Shown here: piece by piece, positions 41,718 to 50,422 of the stretch
Position numbering within the stretch: position 1 is the first letter of the stretch
How the letters are laid out: the number at the start of each line of letters is the position of its first letter
Assembly (NCBI GenBank): GCA_023664455.1
Contig: JAMPFM010000001.1
Coordinates: forward strand, 152,164 to 206,488
Length of the DNA stretch: 54,325 bases
Direction of reading: 5' to 3'
Source: Blautia sp.
GTDB lineage: Bacteria; Bacillota; Clostridia; Lachnospirales; Lachnospiraceae
Translations under genes and position numbers: made by a program
Notes under the pieces: generated by a model
What the model saw: the letters and a program-made list of their open reading frames with translations, nothing else
The model's database searches: none
What the model was told of the DNA's origin: nothing

Positions 41718-44662
41718 GAACGCCGTCCGCCTCCTTCCTTTCCATCTTTTATCCTCTGCCTAAGCTGCTCTAGGGCATCCACCGCAGACATGTAATCATC
41801 TTTCTCTACCTTTTCCCGGATGGGTTTTAATTTGGTAAAAAGCCCTACCCCGTGATATTGATACTCTTGTAACTGCGCAAGGATTTCCAGCATTCTCTTC
41901 CCATCCAAGGAAAACATGGCGTCTTCTAAGTCCACCAGCAGCTTATCAAAAGTTTCCTCCGTAAGCTCCGGCATATCCTCTATCTCCTGCATCTGCGCGT
42001 CCCATTGTTCCTCCGGCGACATTCCGGCATCCTCCGGTATTCGTACCCGAATCATCGGATTTTCGCGCAACATTTCCACCATGCGACGATATTCTGCAAT
42101 CATATCGTCATGATTTCCCAGAATAAAATCAATATCGTTATTCTTGCCGGCAAATTCTAGCGCTTTCGCCTTCTCCGATAAAACATCCGCTCCTATATTT
42201 TTCATCCCGCTCTTTAAGGCATGGACGACAATCGTATAATTCATCCAGTCCTTGCTTTCGTAAAAGGCTTCCAGCCGCTGCTGCTCTTCTTCGCCTTCCA
42301 TGCAATACGCTGCCAGGACTTCCAGATATTCCTCCTTGCCGCCGCAGTAAAGAATGCCGTTGTCCACATTCAAATCTCCGATTACGAGGGCTTCCTCCTG
42401 CGCCCTGACATCTATCCAGGTTTCTGTACCTGCTGCTGCGCTGCTTCTTTCGCTTGCACCTGACTCCGCACTGCTTCCACTCTGTCCATTTTCTGTACTT
42501 ACCTGCGTTCCTTCCCTGCCGATAAGCTCTTTTTCCTGTAAAAGAAGATTCGCTTCCCGCTCCTTAAAGGACTCCTCCGGCGTATGCTCCGGCGACTGGA
42601 AAATCAATTTTTCCTGTGGCAGATTCCGCTTCAGCACACGTTCCAACACGGAAGCTTCGATAGGCTTCGCCACAAAGTCGTCAAAGCCTTCATCCAGAAA
42701 CATTTCCCGGCTTCCCGGTGCAGCGTTTGCCGTCAACGCCACAATCGGTACTCTCTGATAATAATGTCCTATCTTATCCCGGATACGGTGCATCGTCTCA
42801 ACACCGTCCATTTCTGGCATCATATGGTCCATGAAAACAAAGTCAAAAGCCATGCTCTCGATGACGTCCAGCGCCTCCATGCCGCTTGTGGCATACGTCA
42901 CCTTAATTTGATATTCTTTTAACAATCCCTCTACGACACGGATATTCATCCTATTATCATCCACCACCAGGACATGCGCTCCCGGCGCAATAAACCTGCC
43001 CGGACGCACCATCCGTTTGCCGCCCGCCGAACCGCCGTTCCCATTCAGAATCGAAACGACCGGAAGGATATAGAAAGGTTTATACAGTCTGATGATATCC
43101 GGGTTGGAAACATATTTTTCCCGCGGTCTGTCAATGACCATGATAACCTTCGTGCGTCTCGTCAGCTCGTCGAAATATTCTTCATCCTCCTGATATTCCT
43201 CCAGACTGATAAAAATATGGGAAAAGGCTTCTATCCTATCCCGCCGTTTTAACTCCGACAGATTCCGGCACACATGACACCGCACTTTCAACTGCTGCAC
43301 CATATGAATGATAAGATTCGTATATTCATCCCGGATTGCCATCATATCGAACTGCTCCATATCGAAATACGCAGCGACATTGATTTTGTCCCTGTCTTTT
43401 ACTAAACCGATAGGCTTTTCTTCCAATACTTTCTGCGGTACGACGAAGGAAAAAATGCTTCCCTTTCCCAGACGGCTTCTGACGGTAATGGTTCCGCCCA
43501 TCTTACGGACAAGCTCTTTGGAAATCGCAAGTCCTAACCCGACGCCGCCCTTCTGACGGTTTCTCCTCGTATCCACCTGACTGAAACTCTCAAACAGCTT
43601 CTCTAAACTGCCCGCTTCAATGCCAATTCCGGTGTCTTTCACCGATACGCACAAATTCACGCCGTAACTTTCTTTGCGCGTACTGACTTTGATAATAACG
43701 CCGCCTTCATTCGTAAATTTGATGGCATTATCCACCAGATTCATAATCACTCTTCTTATCTTTTTTTCATCGCCGAATAATCCGTTCGGTATGTCCGCCG
43801 CGCAGTCCACGATAATCTCTATCTGTTTCTCGCCTTTACGCGCCATCGCCATATTAATGATATCGTTCATCGTAGAGGTGATATTATAAGCTTCCTCCTC
43901 CAGATTCATTTTTCCCTGTTGTAACTGCGAGAAATCCAGGATATCGCTGACAAGGGACATCAGATTATGCCCTGCGTCCCGGATATCGAACAGCTCTTCC
44001 CGCATTTTATCTATCTCGTGCTCCCGCAGCGCCATCTCACTCATGCCGCAGATAGTATTGACCGGCGTGCGGATTTCATGACTGACATTCGCAAGGAAAT
44101 CATCCTTACTCTGTTCCGCATCCATCAATGCTTCTATCATATGATGCACCTGTTCGGTAACTTTATTTCGGTTTTTCGTCCATATATAAAGGGTAAATTC
44201 CAGACAAAGAATATTGCCAAGCTGAAGCAAAAGACGAAAGAGCGCCTCTTTAGATAAGGTCTGAAAAGTATCTATGATAACGCCATGATAAAAAATTAGG
44301 AAAGCCAGAGAAATCAACGGAATCCATATGGTTCCTGCAAAACCATAGATTGCTACAAGCACTGACATCACCATAAAAGTCGGTATCACCGCAGATAAAT
44401 CCGCCGTATGCGCCGCATAAAGAATCACGGACAACTGCATCAGGATTCCAGTCATTATCGCTCTCACCCGGTAATTTCTATATTTGCTCAGACACAAAAA
44501 ACAGGCGGCTCCCAATGCAATCAGCAGAAACCCGCTAACCCATAGCTCTCCGCCGCTGCGGATGATTCCCAGACACAAACTGACACTATATAAACTATAA
44601 AGCAGCAGCACAAAGCGCTCTGTATTTCTCTGATTCTGTTTATTCTGATTTAAAAATTCCAA
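41714..44662 (-). CDS. hybrid histidine kinase with receiver and HPt domains
   Basis: A 982-residue phosphorelay kinase. About five hydrophobic segments (17-165), HisKA with His195 in LANVSHEIRTP, HATPase (about 300-410, NLVDNAIKF, GVGLGLAISKE), a degenerate receiver-like stretch without the acidic site (about 425-540), a true receiver (about 562-680, Asp612 in FVFMDHMMPEMDG) and an HPt domain with His814 in IVVHALKSGMKNIGA. All phosphotransfer steps of a multi-step relay are thus present. It follows the HD-GYP regulator by 17 nt and overlaps the DegV-fused kinase. Confidence 0.88.
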   Translation of the reverse strand: MEFLNQNKQNQRNTERFVLLLYSLYSVSLCLGIIRSGGELWVSGFLLIALGAACFLCLSKYRNYRVRAIMTGILMQLSVILYAAHTADLSAVIPTFMVMSVLVAIYGFAGTIWIPLISLAFLIFYHGVIIDTFQTLSKEALFRLLLQLGNILCLEFTLYIWTKNRNKVTEQVHHMIEALMDAEQSKDDFLANVSHEIRTPVNTICGMSEMALREHEIDKMREELFDIRDAGHNLMSLVSDILDFSQLQQGKMNLEEEAYNITSTMNDIINMAMARKGEKQIEIIVDCAADIPNGLFGDEKKIRRVIMNLVDNAIKFTNEGGVIIKVSTRKESYGVNLCVSVKDTGIGIEAGSLEKLFESFSQVDTRRNRQKGGVGLGLAISKELVRKMGGTITVRSRLGKGSIFSFVVPQKVLEEKPIGLVKDRDKINVAAYFDMEQFDMMAIRDEYTNLIIHMVQQLKVRCHVCRNLSELKRRDRIEAFSHIFISLEEYQEDEEYFDELTRRTKVIMVIDRPREKYVSNPDIIRLYKPFYILPVVSILNGNGGSAGGKRMVRPGRFIAPGAHVLVVDDNRMNIRVVEGLLKEYQIKVTYATSGMEALDVIESMAFDFVFMDHMMPEMDGVETMHRIRDKIGHYYQRVPIVALTANAAPGSREMFLDEGFDDFVAKPIEASVLERVLKRNLPQEKLIFQSPEHTPEESFKEREANLLLQEKELIGREGTQVSTENGQSGSSAESGASERSSAAAGTETWIDVRAQEEALVIGDLNVDNGILYCGGKEEYLEVLAAYCMEGEEEQQRLEAFYESKDWMNYTIVVHALKSGMKNIGADVLSEKAKALEFAGKNNDIDFILGNHDDMIAEYRRMVEMLRENPMIRVRIPEDAGMSPEEQWDAQMQEIEDMPELTEETFDKLLVDLEDAMFSLDGKRMLEILAQLQEYQYHGVGLFTKLKPIREKVEKDDYMSAVDALEQLRQRIKDGKEGGGRRS

Positions 44663-44679
44663 AACGCCCCATCTCCCTC

Positions 44680-45750
44680 CTAATGCATCTGCCGGTAAAT
44701 TTTACGCATAATTTGAAAAATACCAGGATTGAACTTCGTCCCGGCGTCCTTTTCCATCATTTCCAACGCCTCGCTCACATGGTAAGAATCCCGATAGACA
44801 CGACTTTCCGTCATCGCACAATAGGCGCTCACCACACAGACAATCTGCGCCGCCAGCGGGATTTCATCCCCTTTCTTCCTGCAGGGATAACCGCTTCCAT
44901 CCCAGTTTTCATGGTGATAATGGGCGATATCTATAGACATCTGTAGAAAATCATTATAGTCCCCGGTATCCTTGATATCCTGAAGGATTCTGGCGCCAAT
45001 GGTCGTATGCGTCCGTATGATGGCGATATCCTCCGGAGTCAGGTTTTCTTTTTTCTGCAAAAGCTCTGTCGGAATCGACACATTGCCCAAATCGCAAAGC
45101 GGCGCCGCCAGCTCTATCGTATCCACATAAGCGTCCGAAATCAGACTTCCATATTCCACTGATAACTGCATCGCCTCCGCCAGAATCCGACAGTTATAAC
45201 AGAGCCGCTCCATATGGTTTACATCATAACCGGCATTTTCCCTCGCTACGCGGATTAAGGCGTATAAAACGTTTTTCTTTTCCATTTCCAACTGATGAAG
45301 CTGTGCGTTTACAGATTTCTGCAGCCTTCTATTCATCTCCGTCAACTCGCTGCTGGTGTCAAAAAGCCGTAGATGAAGCCGCAGCCTTGCCTTGACCACT
45401 TTGGGGATAAATGGCTTGGTGATATAATCCTCACCGCCTAAGTCAAATCCTTTCACCACATCGGAAGGGTCATCAAAAGCGGAAATAAAAATAATCGGGA
45501 TATGCCTTGTTTCCGGGTTTTCCTTGAGAATCTTGCAAAGTTCGTACCCGTCCAGCTCCGGCATGGATATATCCGAAATAATCAACTGAGGCTGTATCCT
45601 GTATACAATTTTCAACGCCTGCGCGCCGTTTTCCGCCAACACCGGCTGATGCCCCATTTCCAGAATAATATCCCGCAGTGCAAAACGATTGTTATCGACA
45701 TCGTCCACAATGAGAATTTTTGCAACTTTATTGTTTTTTTCCTGTGTCAT
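44680..45750 (-). CDS. response regulator with degenerate HD-GYP domain
   Basis: A 356-residue regulator: receiver (1-125, phospho-Asp60 in LIISDISMPELDG, Lys in ITKPFI), coiled linker and an HD-GYP domain (about 165-356). The GYP motif is kept in HYHHENWDGSGYP, but the HD pair appears as CD (APLCDLGNVSIP) and the later DxxxAL Asp is lost (VSAYCAMTES), so two metal ligands are missing. It probably binds rather than cleaves cyclic di-GMP or has another output. First gene of the phosphorelay operon, with its own promoter. Confidence 0.85.
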   Translation of the reverse strand: MTQEKNNKVAKILIVDDVDNNRFALRDIILEMGHQPVLAENGAQALKIVYRIQPQLIISDISMPELDGYELCKILKENPETRHIPIIFISAFDDPSDVVKGFDLGGEDYITKPFIPKVVKARLRLHLRLFDTSSELTEMNRRLQKSVNAQLHQLEMEKKNVLYALIRVARENAGYDVNHMERLCYNCRILAEAMQLSVEYGSLISDAYVDTIELAAPLCDLGNVSIPTELLQKKENLTPEDIAIIRTHTTIGARILQDIKDTGDYNDFLQMSIDIAHYHHENWDGSGYPCRKKGDEIPLAAQIVCVVSAYCAMTESRVYRDSYHVSEALEMMEKDAGTKFNPGIFQIMRKIYRQMH

Positions 45751-45777
45751 ACCAATCTTCCTATCCTTATAAGGTAA

Positions 45778-45806
45778 AAGGCTGAACCTTATCTTGATTC
45801 AGCCTT
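45778..45806 (-). terminator. hairpin downstream of pfkA and at the 5' end of the phosphorelay transcript
   Basis: AAGGCTGAA / TTCAGCCTT, a perfect 9-bp stem followed by TTTT on the minus strand. It could end the pfkA transcript, and since it lies a few bases after the predicted start of the regulator operon, it would also be the first structure of that mRNA. Confidence 0.6.
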
Positions 45807-45815
45807 ATAGTTCCT

Positions 45816-45845
45816 ATCATAACATATTGTATAAATTCCTTACAA
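45816..45845 (-). promoter_or_regulatory. promoter of the phosphorelay operon
   Basis: Minus strand -35 TTGTAA (45840-45845), 18-nt spacer, -10 TATGAT (45816-45821). Confidence 0.55.
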
Positions 45846-45921
45846 GCGGCTTTTTCAAGCCCTATGATTCTATTCAAGCTTCCTATCTTTTTTCAGACCT
45901 TCTTACCTTTTTTAGGTCATT

Positions 45922-47154
45922 TTAGCTGTTTTTGCGTACAAGGTGAAGCGGCAGGCCGTTTACATACAGTGGCTGTAACTCGCCCATAATCAACGGTCTT
46001 GCATAGTTCTCATAGCCGCCATTCAAGCCCTTACCGTCTTCTGTAATCCACTCGTCGGGAACTTTTCTCTCAACATTGGCAATCGCATGAATATCGTATG
46101 CGCTCGTACCGCACTGATACGGAGAGTCGCCGTTTCTATCAAGCGTAATCATCATGCCTGTCTTGCCCTCTTCTGCCGCTTTTACCGCATCAAACCCTAC
46201 CTGGAAAGCTTCGTTGATATCTGTCAGGGAAGCTAAATGCGTCGCAGCACGCTGTAAGGTGGAAAATTCTATCGCACGTGTCTTTAATCCTGTTTCAGCA
46301 GCAACCATATTGGCAAGCATCGCCGCCGTACCGGACATCTGCTTATGACCAAAAGCATCTACCGCAACTTCCTTGCCAAGCTCGCATACATAACGTCCGT
46401 CCGCCACATGCACACCCTCGGATACTGCGATAACTACGGAAGATTTTTCCTCCGCAAGCTTCTTCACATCCGCCATAAACTTGTCCATATCAAATACGCG
46501 CTCTGGCAGATAAATCGCATCCGGTCCGCTGCAGTCATCCCCTTTGCATAATGCCGCCGCCGCTGTCAGCCATCCTGCGTTACGTCCCATAATCTCTACG
46601 ATACAAATCGTCGGTTTCTGCGCGCCGAAAGACTCGTTATCACGGATAATCTCTTTCATGCTGGCAGCAATATATTTCGCTGCGGAACCATAGCCGGGAC
46701 AGTGATCCGTAATCGGAAGGTCATTGTCAATCGTCTTAGGAACACCCATAAATCTCTGCGGTTTGTTATGCGCCGCCGCATAATCGGACAGCATTTTCAC
46801 CGTATCCATCGAATCGTTTCCGCCTGCATAGAAGAGACATTCGATATCATGCTTCTCCATGATTTCAAAAACTTTCTCATACACGTCTTCATGCCCTTCT
46901 ATCTTCGGCATTTTAAAACGGCAGGAACCCAGAAAAGCAGAAGGGGTTCTCTTCAACAGCTCGATTCCTGTCTCGTCATCCAGATATTCTCCAAGGTCAA
47001 TCATCTTGTCCTGTAAGAATCCTTCAATTCCGTGAACCATACCATAAATTTTCTTAACACCCAGCTTCTTTGCCGCAGCATAAACACCTGCTACGGAAGA
47101 GTTAATAACGGCTGTAGGGCCGCCGGACTGACCAACAACAATATTTCCTTTCAT
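45922..47154 (-). CDS. pfp: phosphofructokinase, probably PPi-dependent type
   Basis: A 410-residue PFK. VGQSGGPTAVINSS, FYAGGNDSMDT and GVPKTIDNDLPITDHCPGYGSA define the family; the Lys in PKTIDND (ATP-type enzymes have PGTIDND) points to the PPi-dependent or long clostridial group, though ATP use cannot be ruled out. It phosphorylates fructose-6-phosphate in glycolysis. Start at 47154 (MKGNIVVGQ) behind AAAAGGAGCG; 17 codons upstream are open but unlike the family. It has its own promoter and a leader with three hairpins, and a mobile palindrome inserted directly upstream of the -35. Confidence 0.87.
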   Translation of the reverse strand: MKGNIVVGQSGGPTAVINSSVAGVYAAAKKLGVKKIYGMVHGIEGFLQDKMIDLGEYLDDETGIELLKRTPSAFLGSCRFKMPKIEGHEDVYEKVFEIMEKHDIECLFYAGGNDSMDTVKMLSDYAAAHNKPQRFMGVPKTIDNDLPITDHCPGYGSAAKYIAASMKEIIRDNESFGAQKPTICIVEIMGRNAGWLTAAAALCKGDDCSGPDAIYLPERVFDMDKFMADVKKLAEEKSSVVIAVSEGVHVADGRYVCELGKEVAVDAFGHKQMSGTAAMLANMVAAETGLKTRAIEFSTLQRAATHLASLTDINEAFQVGFDAVKAAEEGKTGMMITLDRNGDSPYQCGTSAYDIHAIANVERKVPDEWITEDGKGLNGGYENYARPLIMGELQPLYVNGLPLHLVRKNS

Positions 47155-47212
47155 TGCAAACGCTCCTTTTATAATTTTTGTAATAGTTTTCACTTCTGCT
47201 GCCATACAAGAA

Positions 47213-47279
47213 AATCGCTTGTGCGATTATCTTGGGAAGAATGCTTTGCATTCTTCCGCATCGTCGGGAAATTTCCGAC
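47213..47279 (-). other. three-hairpin leader of the phosphofructokinase gene
   Basis: In the roughly 140-nt leader stand GTCGG/CCGAC (47263-47279), the perfect GGAAGAATGC-TTT-GCATTCTTCC (47235-47257) and AATCGC/GCGATT (about 47214-47227). Three stems in a row between promoter and start suggest attenuation, processing or stability control; I recognise no known class. Confidence 0.5.
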
Positions 47280-47293
47280 TAGCATTACTTAGG

Positions 47294-47322
47294 ATTATAC
47301 CAGATAAATCCAGCGGTGGCAA
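47294..47322 (-). promoter_or_regulatory. promoter of the phosphofructokinase gene
   Basis: Minus strand -35 TTGCCA (47317-47322), 17-nt spacer, -10 TATAAT (47294-47299). The target duplication of mobile element copy B touches the -35 hexamer. Confidence 0.75.
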
Positions 47323-47330
47323 GTGTCAAA

Positions 47331-47554
47331 CACGGAAATCAATTTTCAGGCAGCATATAGATATTGAGGTGGCAGGGCAGATAGAAATCCCGCGAAGGCA
47401 CGCTCTCACTCCGTGAAAAACGCAGCGGTACTAAGCTCAAAAGCCGCGTTGCGCCTTTTTCACTAAGGACCGGCGTTTTTCAAGGACCTTCGCGGGATTT
47501 CTATCTGTCCTGCCAATTCAATGTAAAAGAGCTGCCTGAAAACTGATTTCCGTG
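47331..47554. mobile_element. palindromic MITE-like element, copy B
   Basis: 224-bp copy flanked by a perfect 9-bp direct repeat AGTGTCAAA (47322-47330 and 47555-47563), the best evidence that the family transposes. Ends CACGGAAATC / GATTTCCGTG; near-end pair TCAGGCAGC / GCTGCCTGA shows a G-C where copy A has T-A, a compensatory change. The inner arm GATAGAAATCCCGCGAAGG pairs perfectly over 19 bp with its partner. No ORF. It lies between the -35 of the phosphofructokinase promoter and the end of the antiporter gene. Confidence 0.9.
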
Positions 47555-47564
47555 AGTGTCAAAG

Positions 47565-47596
47565 AGATTTGCCGGCGGAAATTTGAAAGCAAATCT
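47565..47596 (-). terminator. weak terminator after the antiporter gene
   Basis: AGATTTGC and GCAAATCT pair across a 16-nt loop right at the stop codon of the antiporter gene; only a short T run follows before the mobile element. Confidence 0.4.
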
Positions 47597-48540
47597 TACG
47601 CGCACATCAGATATAAGAAATACCCCGCATAGCCCGCAAGGAGAATAACGCCGCCAAGGCGCTGCAGCATCTGTTTGCGCAGGACGCATAGCCATAGCAG
47701 GATAGCGGCGGCAATGCAGATGATACTGTCGAGGAAAAAATCTGGGGCATAGACGACTGGCGTAATAACAGCTGCTATTCCTGCTACGAAAAGAATATTG
47801 AACAGATTGCTTCCGACGATATTTCCGATGGCAATATCCGCTTTTCCTTTGATTGCCGCCGTTGCGGAAGTGACAAGCTCTGGAAGGGATGTCCCAAACG
47901 CTACGATGGTCAGACCAATCAGCCGCTCATCCATGCCAAAGAGCTTGGCAAGCGCTGTCGCTGCATCAACGGTAATATCGCTGCCCAATACAATCATGAT
48001 ACCGCCCAATACAATCAGAAAGAGTAGTTTCAGAAGAGAATCATTCTTTCCTGTCGGCGTATCTTCTTCTACAACTGCCTGTCCTTTTTTGGACATCTGG
48101 AAAAGATACCACAGATATGCCACCATACCTGCCAATAAAATAACACCCTCTATTCTTCCTACCACACCATCGAAAAGTCCCAGCACGGCTAATAAGACGG
48201 AAGCGCCAATAACCATCGGCATTTCATACTTTACCGTGGATTTCTGCACCTTTAAGGGACGTATCACAGAGGTTATTCCCAAAATTAAAAGTACATTTAA
48301 TATATTGCTTCCCAGCACGTTTCCTATTGTAATTTCCGCGCTTCCCTTCAATGCTGCGGAAGTGCTGACCGCCGCTTCCGGCAGGCTCGTCCCCATTGCT
48401 ACAATGGTCAGTCCGACTACCAGCGGCGGGATGCCAAACTTTTCTGCTACCTTACTCGCACCTTCCACAAACCAGTCGGCTCCCTTCACCAGCATTACGA
48501 ATCCAGCCACTAATAATAACAGTTGTAATATTATTTCCAT
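47596..48540 (-). CDS. calcium/sodium antiporter, YrbG type
   Basis: A 314-residue CaCA-family exchanger with about ten membrane helices. Both alpha repeats are present: VGLTIVAMGTSLPEAAVS (about 42-60) and IGLTIVAFGTSLPELVTS (about 208-225), each followed by GNVLGSN or GNIVGSN. These carry the cation-binding acidic residues, so transport should be intact. GGAGGAG precedes ATG. It follows the MATE gene by 71 nt in the same direction. Confidence 0.9.
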   Translation of the reverse strand: MEIILQLLLLVAGFVMLVKGADWFVEGASKVAEKFGIPPLVVGLTIVAMGTSLPEAAVSTSAALKGSAEITIGNVLGSNILNVLLILGITSVIRPLKVQKSTVKYEMPMVIGASVLLAVLGLFDGVVGRIEGVILLAGMVAYLWYLFQMSKKGQAVVEEDTPTGKNDSLLKLLFLIVLGGIMIVLGSDITVDAATALAKLFGMDERLIGLTIVAFGTSLPELVTSATAAIKGKADIAIGNIVGSNLFNILFVAGIAAVITPVVYAPDFFLDSIICIAAAILLWLCVLRKQMLQRLGGVILLAGYAGYFLYLMCA

Positions 48541-48611
48541 ATCCAGCTCCTCCTTCTTGGAATTTTCATTTTATATTTTTGTCCGATTCTTTCTTAGCTA
48601 CTGTTTATCTG

Positions 48612-50009
48612 TTATTTTATTTTTGCCAACGCTTCCGTCGAAAGCATTTTCTTGATATTGCATAGGAATAAAATCGTCGCCGTGACGGCAGATAAAATAT
48701 CCGATACCGGCTCTGAATAGTATACGCCCATGACGCCGAAAAAGCGCGGGAAAACAATCGCCAGCGGTATCAGCAGAATAATTTTGCGGAATACCGCAAT
48801 GAAAAGGGATATTTTCGCCTGCCCCAGCGCAAGGAATGTCGGCTGAATCCCATTTTGCAGACCAAATATCATCATACCGGACATAAATACCGGCATCGTC
48901 CTCCCCACCAGCGCAATCAATTCTACATCGTCCGTAAAGAAGGCGGCGTACCATTCCGGGAAGACGACGGCGGAAGCCGCCGAAAGCAGCATAAATCCAA
49001 AACAAATCCCTATCATCCAGCGATAGACTTCCTTCACTCTTCCAAAATTGCCGGCGCCATAATTATAACTGATAACAGGTGATATCCCTTGGGTAAAACC
49101 ACCTATCGGCGCCGAGAAAATCTGCATGACACTCTGCATAATCGTCATAGTACCTACATATAAATCCCCACCGTAAGTCTGTAAACCATGATTTAACACA
49201 ATACTGATAAAGCTTTCCGTCGCACGCATGATAAAAGGGGATATCCCCAAAGAAAAAATACTGATTAAAATTGCCTTGTCCGGTTTCATGCAGTCCCGCC
49301 TGATGCGCAACGACGTCTTTTTCCCTGTCAGAAATCCCACAACCCAAATCGCGCTGAGCGCCTGAGAGATAACAGTTGCTATCGCTGCGCCTTTTACGCC
49401 CAACCCAAATGCAAAAATAAAGATGGGGTCTAAAATAATATTAGCAACCGCACCGATTAAGACGGAATACATCGCCGTCTTGGACTGGCTCTGGCATATG
49501 ATAAAGGCATTCAGCCCCAATGACAACTCCACAAAAATCGTGCCAACCAGATAAATCGAGATATAAGAAACCGCATACCCAATCGTGGCGTCGCTCGCCC
49601 CGAACAGATATAATAACGGTCTTTGAAACGCATAGAAAAACACCATCAGAACAACGGTACAGAAAATCAAAAACGTAACGCTGTTTCCCAGAATCTTTTC
49701 CGCATGTTCCCTGTCTTTCTTGCCCAGCCAGATTGCAGCAAGCGGCGCGGCTCCGTTACTGATAAAGGCAGAAAATGCGGAAACAAAAACCGTAATGCAG
49801 AACGTAACGCCCACGCCGGTCAGCGCCGCCGTGCCCACGCCCTTCATATGTCCGATATAAATGCGGTCGATAATGCTGTATAAAATATTAATCAACTGCG
49901 CCAGAATCGCGGGGAACGCCATATTGATAATCAGATGTCCTATCGAGGAAGACGCCATCCTCTCTTCTCTAGATAGAATTACAGTTGTTTTTTTATTTTC
50001 CTGTTCCAT
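48612..50009 (-). CDS. MATE-family multidrug efflux protein
   Basis: A 465-residue MATE transporter of the DinF/NorM-like branch with twelve hydrophobic segments; the paired MATE signature regions (LINILYSIIDRIYIGHMKG near the start and the related second-half sequence PIGGFTQGISPVISYNYGA) are clear. Exports cationic drugs or metabolites by Na+ or H+ antiport. Start at 50009 behind AGGAGG; the longer open frame overlaps mobile element copy C and is discarded. Confidence 0.88.
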   Translation of the reverse strand: MEQENKKTTVILSREERMASSSIGHLIINMAFPAILAQLINILYSIIDRIYIGHMKGVGTAALTGVGVTFCITVFVSAFSAFISNGAAPLAAIWLGKKDREHAEKILGNSVTFLIFCTVVLMVFFYAFQRPLLYLFGASDATIGYAVSYISIYLVGTIFVELSLGLNAFIICQSQSKTAMYSVLIGAVANIILDPIFIFAFGLGVKGAAIATVISQALSAIWVVGFLTGKKTSLRIRRDCMKPDKAILISIFSLGISPFIMRATESFISIVLNHGLQTYGGDLYVGTMTIMQSVMQIFSAPIGGFTQGISPVISYNYGAGNFGRVKEVYRWMIGICFGFMLLSAASAVVFPEWYAAFFTDDVELIALVGRTMPVFMSGMMIFGLQNGIQPTFLALGQAKISLFIAVFRKIILLIPLAIVFPRFFGVMGVYYSEPVSDILSAVTATILFLCNIKKMLSTEALAKIK

Positions 50010-50031
50010 GATAAGAGCCTCCTTCTGTACA

Positions 50032-50060
50032 ATCATAGTCCAAAAATGGGAAAAGTGCAA
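50032..50060 (-). promoter_or_regulatory. promoter of the MATE gene
   Basis: Minus strand -35 TTGCAC (50055-50060), 17-nt spacer, -10 TATGAT (50032-50037); a 15-20 nt leader follows. Confidence 0.6.
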
Positions 50061-50081
50061 CAGGGGGTGGGGATACGGCGC

Positions 50082-50305
50082 CACGGAAATCAATTTTCAG
50101 GCAGCATGTAGATATTGAGGCGTCAGGGTAGACAGAAATCCCGCGAAGGCACGCTCTCACTCCGTGAAAAACGTAGCGGTACTAAGTTCAAAAGCCGCGT
50201 TGCGCCTTTTTCACTAAGTGCCGGCGTTTTTCAAGGATCTTCGTGGGATTTCTGTCCACCCTGCCTATTCAACATTAACGAGCTGACTGAAAATTGATTT
50301 CCGGA
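50082..50305. mobile_element. palindromic MITE-like element, copy C
   Basis: Third copy, 224 bp. Flanks ATACGGCGC (50073-50081) and ATACGGCAC (50306-50314) match 8 of 9. The right terminal bases have drifted to CCGGA. Inner arm changed to GGGTAGACAG / CTGTCCACCC relative to GGGCAGATAG / CTATCTGTCC in the others, which largely keeps pairing. It lies between the divergent MATE and methyltransferase genes. Confidence 0.87.
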
Positions 50306-50422
50306 ATACGGCACGGATTGTCCTTTCTTTTTGCTGTGGGCTGTGGTATGCTGAGAGTATGGGAAAAAGGGGATTTGAGGGGCAAAAGACGCTCTACTAT
50401 AAAAACAGGAAAGGGGAACGTC

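Noticed and set aside
50294-50422. N-terminal extension of the methyltransferase
   Set aside because: The extra codons lie partly in mobile element copy C and lack family similarity; a good ribosome site marks 50423.
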